Assembly (NCBI GenBank): GCA_023014365.1
Contig: JAEBUN010000076.1
Coordinates: forward strand, 1 to 64,000
Source: Lepiota brunneoincarnata
Lineage: Eukaryota > Basidiomycota > Agaricomycetes > Agaricales > Agaricaceae
Reading direction: 5' to 3'
Length of the DNA stretch: 64,000 bases
Below the pieces are notes generated by a model. It had not been told where the DNA came from, ran no database searches, and was given only the letters and a program-made list of their open reading frames with translations. The position numbers and the translations under genes are program-made. This document shows, one piece after another, positions 20,840-33,930 of the stretch (within the stretch, counting starts at the first letter, position 1; each line of letters begins with the position of its first letter).

Positions 20840-21991
20840 CATGATGAATTTGCTGCTACCACTACCACACTACCACACATATGTGTCACAGTAATTTGGT
20901 GGTAATGTGCAGTAATGTGGCAGTAATGTAGTAGTAGTGTACAATAATATAGGTACAATATACAGTAGTATAGTGGCTATTTATTGACTAAACTAACCAT
21001 TCCTACATGACATACCTCAGAGAAATGTCAAACAAACCTCAAGTTTGTCAATTTCCATAAAAGAAAATGTCAGAAACTCGGATCAAAAGCCCTCAGAGTA
21101 TCCTCCTAACTTGAATTCATCCCCTCCCTATTTCTTGGTAATTAATCTGGGTATGCCCTGAGAATATTGAAGGACTGTAAGATATTCTAGATGAACAGTA
21201 GTTACCAATTTCCATTATTCTTGTATTCCTTCATCCTCATATTTCTTCCATCTCCACTTCTTTCTTTAATATTTTTAGAGCATACATGAGCTTCACTATC
21301 ACTAGAATGTAGATACCCTATGTATTTTGTAGGCACCTTATTTAATTCACAAAGCTTAACCCATATTTGAAGTCTTCTCTCCCTCTTTCTCTCTTTTGCT
21401 CTATTTCCCTTTTCTTGCCTTGTTTTGCCTCACCTTGACATCCCAGCCATTGGAGGTCACTCATATGACACCCCTTTATCATCCCAAGTCATCTCAAGTC
21501 CATGCATTAAGCAGTTTTTAATAAATTGCTCAGTTTTGTCATATTTTCACTACTATACCTACATAAACTGGGTAGAAGCCTCAATAACAGACAGATATTG
21601 TGATGCTTGCATACCTAAACCCCCAAACACCTCACCTATTACCCTTTCAGTTCAGAAACCCTGGCAGTAGTGTTACAGTAGTATACTGTACCCTGGCAGT
21701 AGTGTGGCAGCAGTATACAGTAGTGTCACAGTAGCATGCTGTAACCCTAGCTATAGTGTGGCAGTAGTGTGCAGTAGTGCACAGTAATGTTACAGTAGTG
21801 TAGGGGTAGGATACAGTATTCCTGGCAGTTATGTATAATAATATATGGCAGGTCATTAAACCATAGTATTGGAGTAACAACAAGTGTTTATTAGCAGGTA
21901 TTAACATTGATTATAAGTATATAAAGCCTATAATATTAATGTAAGGTGGTGGTAGTGGGCAGTAGGTGGCAGTACTGCATGCAGCAAATTC
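20840..21991. mobile_element. small inverted-repeat element with CAGTAGTG subrepeats
   Basis: Bounded by GAATTTGCTGC (from about 20840) and GCAGCAAATTC (to 21991). Both subterminal regions are rich in GGCAGTAGTGT-type words in tandem. A related copy in inverse orientation is at 24705-25702. It separates motif II from motif Ia of the SNF2 pseudogene, so it inserted in that gene. No transposase is visible, suggesting a non-autonomous DNA element. I could not define a target duplication. Confidence 0.6.
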
Positions 21992-22590
21992 TTAAGGCCT
22001 GGCTGGGGTATACTTTAAGGATATATGTTCTTGTTCTTGGTTGGTGCCCAGTGCATCTTTTTCATATTATTAAAGAGGACCTGCAATGAGTGCTGGGTCA
22101 ATGGGAGACAATATCAAGGCAGGGACATGTACTGAGTGGCTAGTAATGATAATATGGTGGTGGGGTTCATGTTTTGAGGTCTGGTAGGGTTCTGAGGGAC
22201 CCTAGAAGGCAGCTCTGTCTGCTTGACTATTGTAAATGAGAATATCAATGCATCTCAGTAGGAATAGCATCTTCAGCTCACTGACCCATTGAGCAATGAG
22301 AGTACCAGGGCAAATGATGAGATATAGGTTGGACAGGATCTTGGTACTGCCAAATAGATAAGGCCAAGATGTTGGAATTATATTTTAGTCAGAAGCCAAA
22401 GTACCTGGGTAATCAACCCACCTAGAACTGGAGGAAGCTTTTGGTTATAGCTTTGAAGCCAAATAACCTGGTTTAGAAAGGTGATGAAAGTGATTGCTTG
22501 GACTATTTTACCAAGCCCAACTTCATCCCCAATAAGTACCCCAGCTAGGTGATGTGGGTCCTTCTCAGTAGTGAATATACTGCACATGAT

Positions 22591-23248
22591 TGAGTGAATC
22601 CCAACCAGTTGATGCCAGTGTAGTGATACTCTGCTCAGCTCACTGGGGGGGAATCTGTGTTGAAGAGCTTACTATCATCCCAAGGCATGATACTGTCCCT
22701 GCCAGAGATCATTGAGCAACTGAAAGTTCCTTTGCAATCAGAAATACCTGTGGCAGTAGATGCTGAACTGAAGAGGAAGCCCATTCTTGAACCTCAGGTA
22801 TTGAATTACAGACATGAATGGCATGGATTGTTCTACCTCCATGCCAAATTCCCCACTGCAATTGTTGAGTTAATTGCCATCTGTAATAGCAGCTGGAATA
22901 GGTGGCTCATCCTTGTCAGCTCACATTTTGAAATACTCCTCATAGGCATTCAGAAGGTCTGTGACATCTTCTTCTGTGGCTAAAGTTTTGAGAGCCTTGG
23001 TATCTGAGACACCTTGCATGATCCTGCACCTCAGATAAGTGGTAAAGAGTACTAGCTAGACTGATTTGCTTACCATTTGCTGCACTGGGCTTCTTCCCAT
23101 TAATCTGCACACCCAAGTTTTCCATCATCATCTGTAACTCCACCAACATATCTTCCACTTTCTTGATATTCTCAGTGGTGTGGAATAACTTGGCACACTC
23201 CTTCCACTTTGCAATGGCATGGGTAGTGCATCTCACTTGCCCTTTTGT
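22591..23248 (-). pseudogene. upstream part of the SNF2-type ORF
   Basis: The minus-strand fragment 22940-23240 reads AIAKWKECAKLFHTTENIKK then VEDMLVELQMMMENLGVQ, helical and probably coiled coil. It leads towards the SNF2 N-terminus (HQLVGIHSIM) with several stops. It is probably the N-terminal region of the same decayed gene, by position only. Confidence 0.45.
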
Positions 23249-23769
23249 TGTAAAGGGACACCTTAGAGACTCCAAAGACATCCTTAACATGTTCCATACT
23301 CCCAAGACCACTCAAAGTGTCCCCTTACCCTCCAGCACACTATACCTTCCTCCCTTCAAATGCCAGAAGCCCCAAGATACCCAGAACAACCCAAGCATTC
23401 CATAAAGGTCCTCACAAGCCCACCCTCTCCCTCTCCAGACTCCCCCTGATATCTCTCTTATGTTCTCCTATTACATGACACTCTCTTGTCACCATATTCA
23501 CTTCCTCCTTTGATCTCTCTTTATTCCTACATTAGCAGTCCTGGGATAGTTTGCTTCACCCCCCCATTCATTAATGTTGCTTATATAAGTCATGTATATA
23601 CACAGTTTTTGTCTGCAGGGGTTTCTTCATCCTATTCTCTTAGGATTCCCCTGTAGGTGAGCCTTCTATATGTACATACCTGGTCAATAACACTTAGGAT
23701 TCCCCTGCAGGTTCACTTCCACTCCCCTCAGCTCCCTTAAGCTGCCTAGGCCCTCAGGTTGCCCTAACA
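23249..23769 (+). mobile_element. solo LTR, 521-bp family
   Basis: Begins TGTAAAGGGACACC and ends GCCCTAACA, with a perfect TTTGT duplication (23244-23248 and 23770-23774). It contains GCTTATATAAGTCATG, a likely TATA box, then two copies of CTTAGGATTCCCCTG(C/T)AGGT. It is about the same length as the copy at 26476-26996 and carries many more TpG/CpA changes. Confidence 0.93.
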
Positions 23770-24704
23770 TTTGTGGGCTTTTCCTCCAAATCTTGACAAA
23801 GTAAGGTCTCATAGAACAGAAAAAGAACAATTTATGGCTCATCTTTGAAAGCAGCAAGAGCAGTTGCTTTTATTTTATTTCAACAGTTCTTGAGCCCCAA
23901 TACTTGGAGATAAATTGTGTTCCAAGATTGCTGAGTGAAGATCTGAAGACACCAATGCAGGTCAGGGCTTAGTATCTGACAATCATTGGGGAAATTGGAT
24001 TTTCTTTTCTTCCAAGCTGAGTTAATTGTATGCATGGAGGCAAGATTCAACATCTGTAGCATCCTTATAGGTCCAGGTGGGGAGGAGATCCTTGTCATCT
24101 CCAGGAAAGAGACTATCATTGATTCCAGTTTGTTCTTACCATGCTGGCCACTTCCAAGAAGCTCCATTGAACACAAAGAACTTGATGAGTGCACTGGCAG
24201 CAGTATGGTTAGGCATGATGAAGGGTAGGAAGTTGGTGCTTTATAGGAGGGGACTTGGCTGTTGGACAAGTAATGAAGCAGTAGATATGGGGGTTATGAG
24301 AGCTACATTTGGTTGAAATATGAGCACAACTTAGCTATGGGAAAAAACATAGGTGGGAGGCTACCAGAGGTCTATGGCAGAAAGCTATTGGGGCTATTTC
24401 TTGCATGTGTGAGTAGAACTCAAACTCTCTCAGCAGATAGTCTTCAACAAATCTCTAGAAGGAATGTAGGCTAATGAACAAGTTGGTTGACACATATGAG
24501 AACATGGGCATGCATCTCATCACAGATGTATCTCCCTTAGGAATAGCAAGTTGTGGCTAGGAACTAATTGAATATATTCATTAGTACACCAAAATATGTG
24601 TATGCAGATTGTCATCAATGAGCCCATGAAATGAATGATAATTCTCCTTGGAGATTTAGTTAAAAAATTGGTGGAAGTGCAAGATTGTGCACACACATAC
24701 CATG
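23770..24704 (-). other. degenerate stretch, possible gene fragments
   Basis: A 129-codon minus ORF (23880-24269) has no recognised motif; I see no firm gene. By position it could belong to the N-terminal part of the decayed minus-strand gene. Confidence 0.3.
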
Positions 24705-25702
24705 GGCCTTAAGAATTTGCTGCACATGGTACCACCACCTACCACCCATTACTGCCACCTTACATTAATATTATAGACTTTATCTACTTATAATCAATGT
24801 TAATACCTACTAATAAACACTTATTATTACTCCAATACCATGGATTAATGGCCTGCCACATATTATTATACATAACTGCCAGGAATACTGTATCCTACCC
24901 CCACACTACTGCCACACTACAACCAGGGTTATGGCATGCTACTGTGACACTACTGTATACTGCTGCCACATTGCCACCAGGGTACAGTACACTACTGTAA
25001 CACTACTGCCAGGGTTTCTGAACTGAAAGGGTAATAGGTGAGGTGTTTGGGGGTTTAGGTACGCAAGCATTACAATATCTGTCTGTTGTTGAGGCTTCTA
25101 CCCAGTTTATGTAGGTATAGTAGTGAAAATATGATGAAATTGAGGAATTTAATAAAAACTGCTTAACACATGGACTTGAGACAACTTGGGATGATAAAGG
25201 GATGTCAGATGAGTGACCTCTAATGGCTGGGATGTTAAGACAAGGCAAAACAAGGTAGGGAAAGAGCTATAGAGTGAAAGAGAGAAAGAGGGAGAGAAGA
25301 CTTCAAATATGGGCTAAGCTTTGTGAATTAAATAAGGTCCCTACAAAATACATATGGTATTTACACTCTGGTGATAGTGGAGCTCATGTATGCTCTAGAA
25401 ATATTAAAGAAAGAAGTGGAGATGGGAGAAATATGAGGATAAAGAAATACAAGCATAATGGAAATTGCTAGCTACTGTTCATCTAGAATATCCTACAGTC
25501 CTTCAGTATTCTCAGGGCATGCACAGATTAATTACCATGACATTTCCTATTATGGAAATTGAGAAACTTGAGGTTTGTTTGATATTTCTCTGAGGTATGT
25601 CATGTAAGAGTGGTTGGTTTAGTCAATAAATAGCCACTATACTACTGTATATTGTACCTATATTATTGTACACTACTACTACATTACTACATATTACCTT
25701 GG
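24705..25702. repeat. inverted copy of the 20840-21991 element, truncated
   Basis: From GGCCTTAAGAATTTGCTGC the sequence is the reverse complement of 22000-20896, with substitutions and indels, ending in ACATATTACC. The GAATTTGCTGC end is present at its left but its outer right end is missing. The two copies form a ~1-kb inverted repeat around 2.7 kb. Confidence 0.75.
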
Positions 25703-28650
25703 TGTACTGGACCACTGAAGACATCTTGGAGCCAGGGGCAGAAAAGAGCTAGTTGAAACTCTTTTACCACCAGTCTTTACTTACACCCCAGTAATAGAAC
25801 TTATTAAAATATTGATGGAGATTGATGGACTTGTATAGGGCTTCATCAGCAGATCTTTGTTGAATGTCATTGAGCTTCATGTATGAAGTTTTGGTGATCC
25901 CACATGGATTGGGTGACCTTGACATGAGATTGCAGATGAATTGGTGCCAGATTCTTGAGATAATTGAGTCTATATCTTGAGGCTTGTTGTCAGGTGGCAG
26001 TGGGGTATCTTCAAGGTCAGAGCCATTGTTATATACAGGAGGAGGGATCAAATGTCCTTGGCTAGCAAAATTGAATAATTTGGGCTCTTCCCTGCCCATA
26101 TGGTTGATGTACTTGACCAGTTTCTGCTTGTTTGTTGTAGACTGCATGGTGGCTATAACATCCTTGTTGATAAGTCCAGAGGTCTAGTATTTAGCCTTAA
26201 CATCTGCAAAAGTGAGTCCACCAAACCAGGATTTGAAAGTGGGGGGAGAGAGAATGGGTCCACTACACTACAGGCATGGGACATCCATGAGCATGATTCT
26301 CTAAAGGAAAACATACCCATATGGATTGTAGGGTACTTGGCATACAATAACATCATTGGGGTCCTTCTCCTCTTCCTCATGCTACCAGCTTGGCCATACA
26401 GATGTGTTGTAAGCAAGAACATTACAGTTGGTGCCCTCTGCCTCTGTGAGTGAAAGAACAGCATCCATCAGATATTGTAAGGGGACACCTCAGAGGCCTC
26501 AAAGACACTCCTAACATGTCCCACACCCCCAAAACCCCTCAAAGCATCCCCTTACCCTCCAGCACACTATACCTTCCTCCCTTCAAACGCCAGAAGCCCC
26601 AGGATACCCAGAACAACCCAAGCACCCCATGAAGGTCCTCACAAGCCCTCCCTATCCCCCTCCAGACTCCCCCTGACACCTCTCCTATATTCTCCTATTA
26701 CTTGACACTCCTTTGTCACCATATTCACTCCCTCCTTTCATCCTTCCTTATTCCTACATTAGCAGTGTTGGAACAGTTCGCTTCACCCCCCTATTCATTA
26801 ATATTGCTTATATAAGTCATGTATATACACAGTTTTCGCCTGCAGGGGTCTCTTCATCCTATTCTCTTAGGATTCCCCTGCAGGTAAGCCCTCCACATGT
26901 ACATACCTGGTCAATGACACTTAGGATTCCCCTGCAGGTTCGCTTCTGCTCCCCTCAGTTCCCCTGAGTTGCCTGGGCCCCCAGGTTGCCCTAACAGATA
27001 TCTTGCTGATAGACCATTGTCTGGGTAAGCATGGAGGCTATTAAGTAGCCATATACAAGTGACTGAGGGCAAGAGCATTAGCCTGGAACCATGTTGATGA
27101 CAGTCCATAGGCTTGAAGGTCCAGCACCTGACTGAAGCTCTGAATCTGAATAATACAAAATTCTCTGCTCAAAGAAATTAGAAAGAGACAGCCTACATTC
27201 AAAACAACTTACCACTATTCTTTGCAGGTGAAGGCACAAAGGTAGCTGCAAAGCACATTGGGATTGAACTCAAGTAGGGCTCACAGAGCTATGTTGTATA
27301 GAATGCAAACCTCCAGCCATACACTGGAAAATATCTCCTCAGTAGCATACTCATAAAGCATATGAATGTTGGAGACTGTTTTGGTCAGATGCTTAGGACC
27401 CATTGCCTCCTTAACAGTAAGGAATTTGGCATGGTGGCCAGCTTTGGGATTGTAGATGACTGACTTCTCTGATGTGTAAGCCTGGATGTAGGCCACCCGT
27501 AACTTGCCCTGTGCTTGAGAACCTAGTACTGCACAAAATCTGCTGATGTCTATAAGATGACTGGAGAGATTTCTAGAATACTTGGACAAGTTGATCTGTG
27601 TGATTCTCTCCACATCTTCATCCTGAATATGCAGAGCCTGCTGGGCAATATCACAGTGGGAAGCTATCATCCACTGCAAACACTCTCACCCCTGGCCAGC
27701 TATCTCAATTGTGACATCAATATACCACTCCCCATTAATGTGAGTGTTGGGGGAGAGAGATGCCTCATCCAAGAATTTGGATAGGGCATCATGTGTCACA
27801 TGTTGTTCTACATGATGGTTACTGCTGTGTTTTATCCCTCATATGGTATGCATGATGAAAAAGTCCAATGCCCACTCCCAGTCGCTATCTGAGATATTGG
27901 GATTGTTGAGCTTAGTACAAATTGCTCCAGCAAGGCATGGCACTGCAAGCTGTGGAATAACTTTAGTACTCCAAGAGTAAGCTTTTTTTTGCATGAATTT
28001 CCTCAGCTTTGTATGTTGCTGGCCACTCCAAGGCAATTTGATGAGTGAGTAGGGAAGCAATTGCTGGACAAATGCCATTCTCATAAAAGAAAGCATGTTG
28101 CTGTCAGATAATCAATAAGGGTGTTGATAACTCAAGCACTCAGGAGCCCAGAGGCTGGGAAAAAATAAGTTGAGCTGGTGTCTTACACCAAAGCAGCCAA
28201 GTTCAAAATTTGGTATATGGTAATATTCAACTTGTTGGGTTGTCTACAGCCAAGCTGATTAGTAAATCACCTGCAGTCTACTGAACACTACAGACTCACA
28301 TTCTGATACCAGATGGAATGCTGGATGTGAATGGAAGAGCTTAAGCCATAATCCAGGTAGGGGATAGTGTAGGTATTGATAGGACCATCCACTAATATCC
28401 TGTTAACAATGCCAATGGCTGAGTCATAGTTGCAGGCAACCATCAGTCTATGATCTTGGCAGACTACATTCTGAATCAGATCCAAGAAGGCTTGTTTAGT
28501 GTATGAACCTATGCCAACATACTCACCCATAAGCACAAAGCAGATGAACCCATCATGGTCTTCATTATGATAGAGACAGCTGGCACACACAGTGAATTTC
28601 TGAAGAGTATGGGATACATGGGGAAAGTTACTATAAAGTCCAGCCATCAA
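25703..28650 (-). pseudogene. decayed minus-strand gene(s) of unknown function
   Basis: Fragments at 28288-28650 (HNEDHDGFICFVLMGEYVG, then KQAFLDLIQNVVCQDHRLMV), 27839-28096, 27281-27679 (HIQDEDVERITQINLSKYS), 26153-26464 and 25764-26147 (ISRIWHQFICNLMSRSPN) look like true protein sequence broken by stops and frameshifts. They lie upstream of, and on the same strand as, the SNF2 remnant, so they may be the N-terminal part of one very large ORF or a partner gene. A solo LTR at 26476-26996 splits them. I do not recognise the family. Confidence 0.4.
26476..26996 (+). mobile_element. solo LTR, 521-bp family
   Basis: Begins TGTAAGGGGACACC and ends GCCCTAACA; perfect GATAT duplication at 26471-26475 and 26997-27001. 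It carries GCTTATATAAGTCATG (TATA) and CCCCTGCAGG repeats. It retains more CpG than the copy at 23249 and is probably younger. Confidence 0.94.
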
Positions 28651-29204
28651 GGGTAGTCAACCTGCAGCTTTCAGGTTAGCAGGGTTTTATTGGAGCAATA
28701 ATGGTACTCCTGTATACTCTTAGCATACTACCATTATTAGTGCACTCCCAAATCCAACTCAGCTATTCACACTAAATGCATGCTTTAGCTATTTGGTAGG
28801 ATCTAGGAAGAAGTTCTGGGCAATATGAATGATGATAGTATTACTTGCTGGATTGCAAGGTGAGAAACCTGAGCCTTATTTGTGGTGTATGTGGCAACTA
28901 AACACATTTCATGTGCAGAATTCTTTTCAGAAATGACAACATTAGAGGAGAATATGATCCAGCTAGACAAGCATGACAGTTATCAATCATATCCACAAAG
29001 GAAGCAAAAGATGGAGGACTTACAGTGACCCTCTCTAAATGACTTGACTTCTGTGAGATTCCAAAGTGGATTAGGGCAGAAATTGAATATGCAGAGGGCT
29101 TTGGTACACACCAGGGCCAACATATACATGCACAAACATATAAGCCTTGGCTATTTTCCTATTGGTATTCAGAGTATGGTAGTACTAGTATATAGACAAG
29201 TGAT
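28651..29204. other. no gene recognised
   Basis: AT-rich sequence with no motif-bearing ORF. Confidence 0.4.
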
Positions 29205-31430
29205 GCCTCACTCAAGCATAGACTGTGCATCTATTCAATGCTTATGCAACTCCAGATAGACATAGCCAGTGACTCACCATCCATATAGCACTTGTCTTCA
29301 ATAAGTGATTGGGACTGCCTCACACTGCTGCTCTGTCTTTGACTACCAATCCTGGAATATCAATACTTGCAAAACCAGTTGATACCATCAATATGCTGGT
29401 ACTCATCTTCAATGAGTGGCCAGGACCCACCACAAACACTCTGGTGGGCAGATACTTGTCCTCAACAAATTGTCTAGGCTCCTATCCAGTGTGTACATAG
29501 CTAATTGCACACATCTTCCTTCTCCAATAAGGCTCAATGCAATTTTATTAGATATACTAGGGATATGACTAACTACTATGGTATTACAATGGTGGGGGTT
29601 CCTGTGAAAGAGAGAAAGTGTGAGAATGATGGTAGCTGATGGTTGATGACAGCTGAAAGTTGGGCCATCAGGTACACAGGCTATCAGACTTTCCAAAGCT
29701 GTATTTGGCAATGACCCCTCATTGTTTGGGACATTGGGACATTTCTCAACCTGATATAGCTGAGAACCAAATAATGATTATCATCTCATGCTTAGATCAC
29801 CTTAGTAACTGTCATTACTGGTATACCTGACATCCAAAAAATTGTCCCTCATCAATAGCATGTCCACATATTCTCACACTTTCCCACTTTCCATGTGACC
29901 ACTATTATCTCACCATGGTAAGCATCCAATCTTCTAGTAGACAGGCCTATTAGTATAGTAAATAAAAATAGCCATGGCTCTGAGACATACAAAATATGCG
30001 AATATCTACAATGCCACCCTTTGAAAATAAACATAGAGGTTAACAATGTCAGTGCAAGGTATCAATGATAAACAAGCTGGTACACAGCAACAGCACAACA
30101 TCCATGGATGAGATGACTGATGACTTATGATCCTGTACCAGATCCCCTGTGAAATTTGGCACTTTTTGGACACCCTGTAAATGCTGAAGAATGATTTGGG
30201 TGTGTCATTACAACTACAGCTGATATTCATTACCAAACAATACCCACAAGAAATTATAGAGAACAATGTTGACAATGATGCTATCCCTATAGGAGAACCA
30301 ATGCCATCCATGATCTTGATGGTATCAACAAGGGAGGACACTCCATCAAGTTGCTGCAGCACATCTCCATGCACTACATCTGGAAGCAAGTCCTCCCAAT
30401 ATCCACTGCCTTGCAAGCCAATGCCTCCCTCAAGTGTAAACTGTGCATCTATTCAATGCCTGTACAACTCCAGACAATGTACTCACTGCCCATATTGCAT
30501 TCATCTTCAACAAGTGATTTGGAATGCCACATATCACTTTTCTGTCCTTGACCACCAATCCTGGACATCAACACCTGTGAAACCAATCCACACCATTAAC
30601 ACACTGGTGCTTATCTTTGATGAGTGGCCAGGACCCACCACAAGTATTCCATTGGGCGAATACTCATCCTAGATGAATTGCCTGGGCTCTAGCTGGTGTA
30701 TACACAGCCAATCACATGCATCTTCCATCACCTGATATATTTCATCAGATATACTAAAGGTATGACTAATTACTACAGTACAAAGGTGGTAGTGGTTTTG
30801 GTGAAAGGAAGGAGGCATGAAAACAATGGTGGCTGATGGTTGATGACCCCAAAAAGTTGGGTTGTCAGGTATACCAGCTACCAGAGTTACCAAGGCTGTG
30901 CTCAGCAATAACCCTTATTGTTTGACATTGTCTGGACATTGGGCATATTGGTGACTCTCAAAACAATCATTACTTCTCATGCTTCTCACCAACACTTCTA
31001 GCTGATACACCTGTGAGCCAAAAAATGCAAAGGGTTTAACAAACAATAATCATTATCTCACACTCCCCTTTGGATCATACTGGGTGACTAACATGGCTAG
31101 TATACCCAACAACCAAACTCTCATCCCTCATCAGTATCACATTGACATATTCCCATGCTTTTCTACTTTCTATGCAACCACCATCATCCTACCACAGTAA
31201 GCACTTAATAAATCTTCTACTATACAGCCCCATTAGTACAATAAATACAATGGCCATGGCTCTGAATATTTGGTTGTTAGTTATATACCAGCAATAACAA
31301 ATAACAAACTGGAGTGAGCTAAGGCACATATGAGAAGGTGGTGTTATTTGGTGATAGTCCAATAAACAAACAGCTTGAGGGCTATCAACAAACAAGGTGG
31401 GTCCAAATATTGTAAGGCCTTTAACAAATA
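29205..31430. repeat. direct duplication of a ~1.2-1.3 kb segment
   Basis: CTGTGCATCTATTCAATGC occurs at about 29223 and 30441, GAGTGGCCAGGACCCACCAC at about 29414 and 30620, and GCCATGGCTCTGA at 29971 and 31253. The two copies are diverged with indels. Short ORFs inside have no recognised domain. Confidence 0.7.
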
Positions 31431-31652
31431 AATATTATCATCTCATGCTTACCTTGGCTCATACTGGACCAGAGTCACTAAGCCATTTGTTGGTGACCTC
31501 AAGTTATTTTGCCTTCAACTATATTAGCCATACCAACTAAGAGCACATGCAGTGATATGCTGATTTCATGCTTATACATAAATTTTATATTCCAGAATGA
31601 TTCTCTATATAGAATCATTGGCTATGTCATTAAAAAACTCTATAGAGGATTG

Positions 31653-31981
31653 TGTTAGGGGGGGAAATGGCACCAGAACCAAGTTGATATTCAGGTGCTG
31701 ATCGCAATCAACACCTGCACTATTTAAGTATATAGAGGCATGCGCACAGACCAAGTAGTCCAACACTATATAGGCTACTAGAAATAACATGTGTGCATAA
31801 TACACAACAACATTAGGTAATACAATTGTTCACTAGACTGGGCTTGGGGATGGGGGTGGCCAAAGGCCAAGGCCAGGCTTGGGCATCAGGCATTGGCTAG
31901 AGAGGCCGAGCCCAGATGCCAAACCACAGACCTCTAGATGTACCTTGCGTAAGGGGGAGCATCACTGCAAGTCCCCTTACA
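31653..31981 (-). mobile_element. solo LTR of the KH-element family, CpG-depleted
   Basis: 329 bp, TGTTAGGGGGG to TCCCCTTACA, with a perfect GATTG duplication (31648-31652 and 31982-31986). Compared with the KH-element LTR nearly every CpG in the GGCCGAAGGCCGAG-type segment has become TpG or CpA, showing an old, methylated copy. Confidence 0.93.
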
Positions 31982-31986
31982 GATTG

Positions 31987-33134
31987 GTACTATGTCCCAT
32001 AGTAGCCATTTTGACCAAAATAAAGATATTTGAGCCTCAGAAGTGTTCATACCAGCTCATTAACACTAAGCTTAGTGAACCAAGCTATCAGAATACTTTC
32101 TAGAGAGATTTAGGACTCTACATAGCCTATTGAGTATACTCTGGTTGCATCAAGGGATCTTATGAGCAGTTTTCTGATGAACTCAGATGTGTTCAAATAT
32201 AGAGAATGTAAACAGTGGCTGTTGCAGGTGCATTACACCTATAGCAAGTCTAATAATGATAATAAGACCTCAGAATGGAATATCCAATATTCAGGAGGTG
32301 ATAACTGATGCCTAAAACCCTAGAAAATATCAAAGACTTCTTAATTAACTAGTGCTTTGTGGGTCCTGGCACCTTGGCATACTGCCTAACTGAGATTAAT
32401 TACAACAGATCAAGGGATTGTCCATCCACTATACAGTCTGATCATATTTGATCTGGAGGCTTAACACACTCACATGGGTGCAGAATAATGCAGCTGTGCA
32501 CAGAACATGTCTGGCTGGATTGCCATTCATCAATCAAAGAAAAACCCATAACCCAGGGCAAGGCAGAAATGCTGCCAAACTTTCCAAAATATTCCAGTGT
32601 CTGTAACAATTAAGCTTATTGTTTTCTATTTCATATTTACTATTTCTCATATGTCTCTACACAATATAAATATGGTTGCACTTATTTGTGGAGAAGCAAG
32701 AAGTCTCACCCCCACTTCCACATGCAAGTCTGCAAGCTGTGATCAAGAATAGTTTCAGAGGGCTATTTAGTGTGCAATTGTTAAGTGTGATTTCTTCAGT
32801 CATCAATCAACCCAGAGATAGAGGAAGAGACAGAGCCCAGAGTAGAGTTCAGAGACCAGAGACCAGAGACCCAGTACTTTGAATTGACAGGGATTGTCCT
32901 TTCACTGTTGCACCATATGGCTAAGATAACTTCAATGGCTGTTTGTTAACCTCTCAAACTATACTCTCTTGAATTTTGCTGTCAGAACACACCCCCAGAA
33001 CACCCCAAAAGACAAAACTGTTTACTATCTATCTCATACTCCTTGTATTAGCTTAAGCTTATTGAATTCTAGCTAAGCTTAGTGAAAACAAGTACCCTAT
33101 CTATATTAAAAACCCATAAACATTTCTACCTTTT
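31987..33134. other. no gene recognised
   Basis: AT-rich sequence; a short purine run with CAGAGACCAGAGACC repeats lies near 32845-32870. No supported gene. Confidence 0.4.
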
Positions 33135-33930
33135 CAGCAGTGTTATTTGGCAATAGCCTAATGAACAAACAATCCAAGGGCTATTGACAAACAAGGTGGG
33201 TATGCTCAGTAGCCAAACACCCTACCAAATAACTGGCAACCAGCAACCTATACCCCCAATATACCTGACATCCAAACTCTCAACCCTCATCAACAGCCAG
33301 TCACCATCATTCCCATGCTTTCACACTTTTTGCAATACCACCATCACCCCATCATGGTAAGTATCCATTAATCAATCTTCTTGTAGACAGCCCTGTAGTA
33401 TAGCATATAAAAATAGTGCACCTTGCTAAGACATGAAATGGCTGCATGCCTCTCTGGAATGGCATTTAGAAAAAAAATAAAAAATAAAGACACATTGAGG
33501 ACAAAAGCTAGGTTAAGACATTGATGAACATACTGGTGCTCAACACTGCAATGACTGTACCAGATCCACGAAAAATGCTCATGACCCTGAAATAGATCCT
33601 TACCAACAATCAGCACTTTGTAGATATCAAGGCTTGGGATGCAGACCATGATTCCTCCAGTGAGGAGGAGGAGGAGGAGCAAGATATAGGTACATCATCC
33701 CAATTGCTTCCAATATCTACTGACTCAAGTCCACAAGACCTCCTAGATAACAATGTTGGCAACAACTATATGTCCTACAGGGAGATCAATGCCAACTGTG
33801 ACTTTGATGATGATAGAGGACACCTCAATGATTTATTGAAATGCATCTCCAAATGCTACATACAAAGCAAAAGCTCTTCAGCAACAAATATCTTGCAAGC
33901 CATGCCTCTGGCTTTACTTTGAGAGTGCTC
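33135..33930. repeat. third, partial copy of the 29205-31430 repeat
   Basis: GTGTTATTTGGCAATAG...AACAAACAAGGTGGGT matches 31336-31400, and 33690-33905 (GATAACAATGTTGGCAACAA, GCATCTCCA, TTGCAAGCCA) matches 30240-30415. Confidence 0.55.

Larger units (their letters stand above)
15871..22590 (-). pseudogene. SNF2-family helicase, decayed and split by three insertions
   Basis: Minus-strand fragments, in order, carry the SNF2 ATPase motifs. Motif I is LIGDEVGLGKIVQAITF (about 22507-22536). Motif Ia is LIICPGTLIAQWVSELK (about 22270-22345). Motif II is degraded to IVNEAYHMRNEG where DEAH is expected (about 20750-20790), with MATSL for motif III. The helicase-C lobe lies at 18043-18246 (LIFSSIGTVGLNLSIADV), then DQPWSAQDECQIRGQAHYQP (about 17960-18020), where the motif VI arginines are changed. 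The C-terminal tail FVNKQLGESLPFDIS is at 16249-16400 and an unrelated-looking tail continues to 15871. Two Tc1 elements (16376-17876, 19059-20663) and a small inverted-repeat element (20840-21991) sit inside. SNF2 enzymes remodel chromatin using ATP; this copy cannot be functional. Confidence 0.8.
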
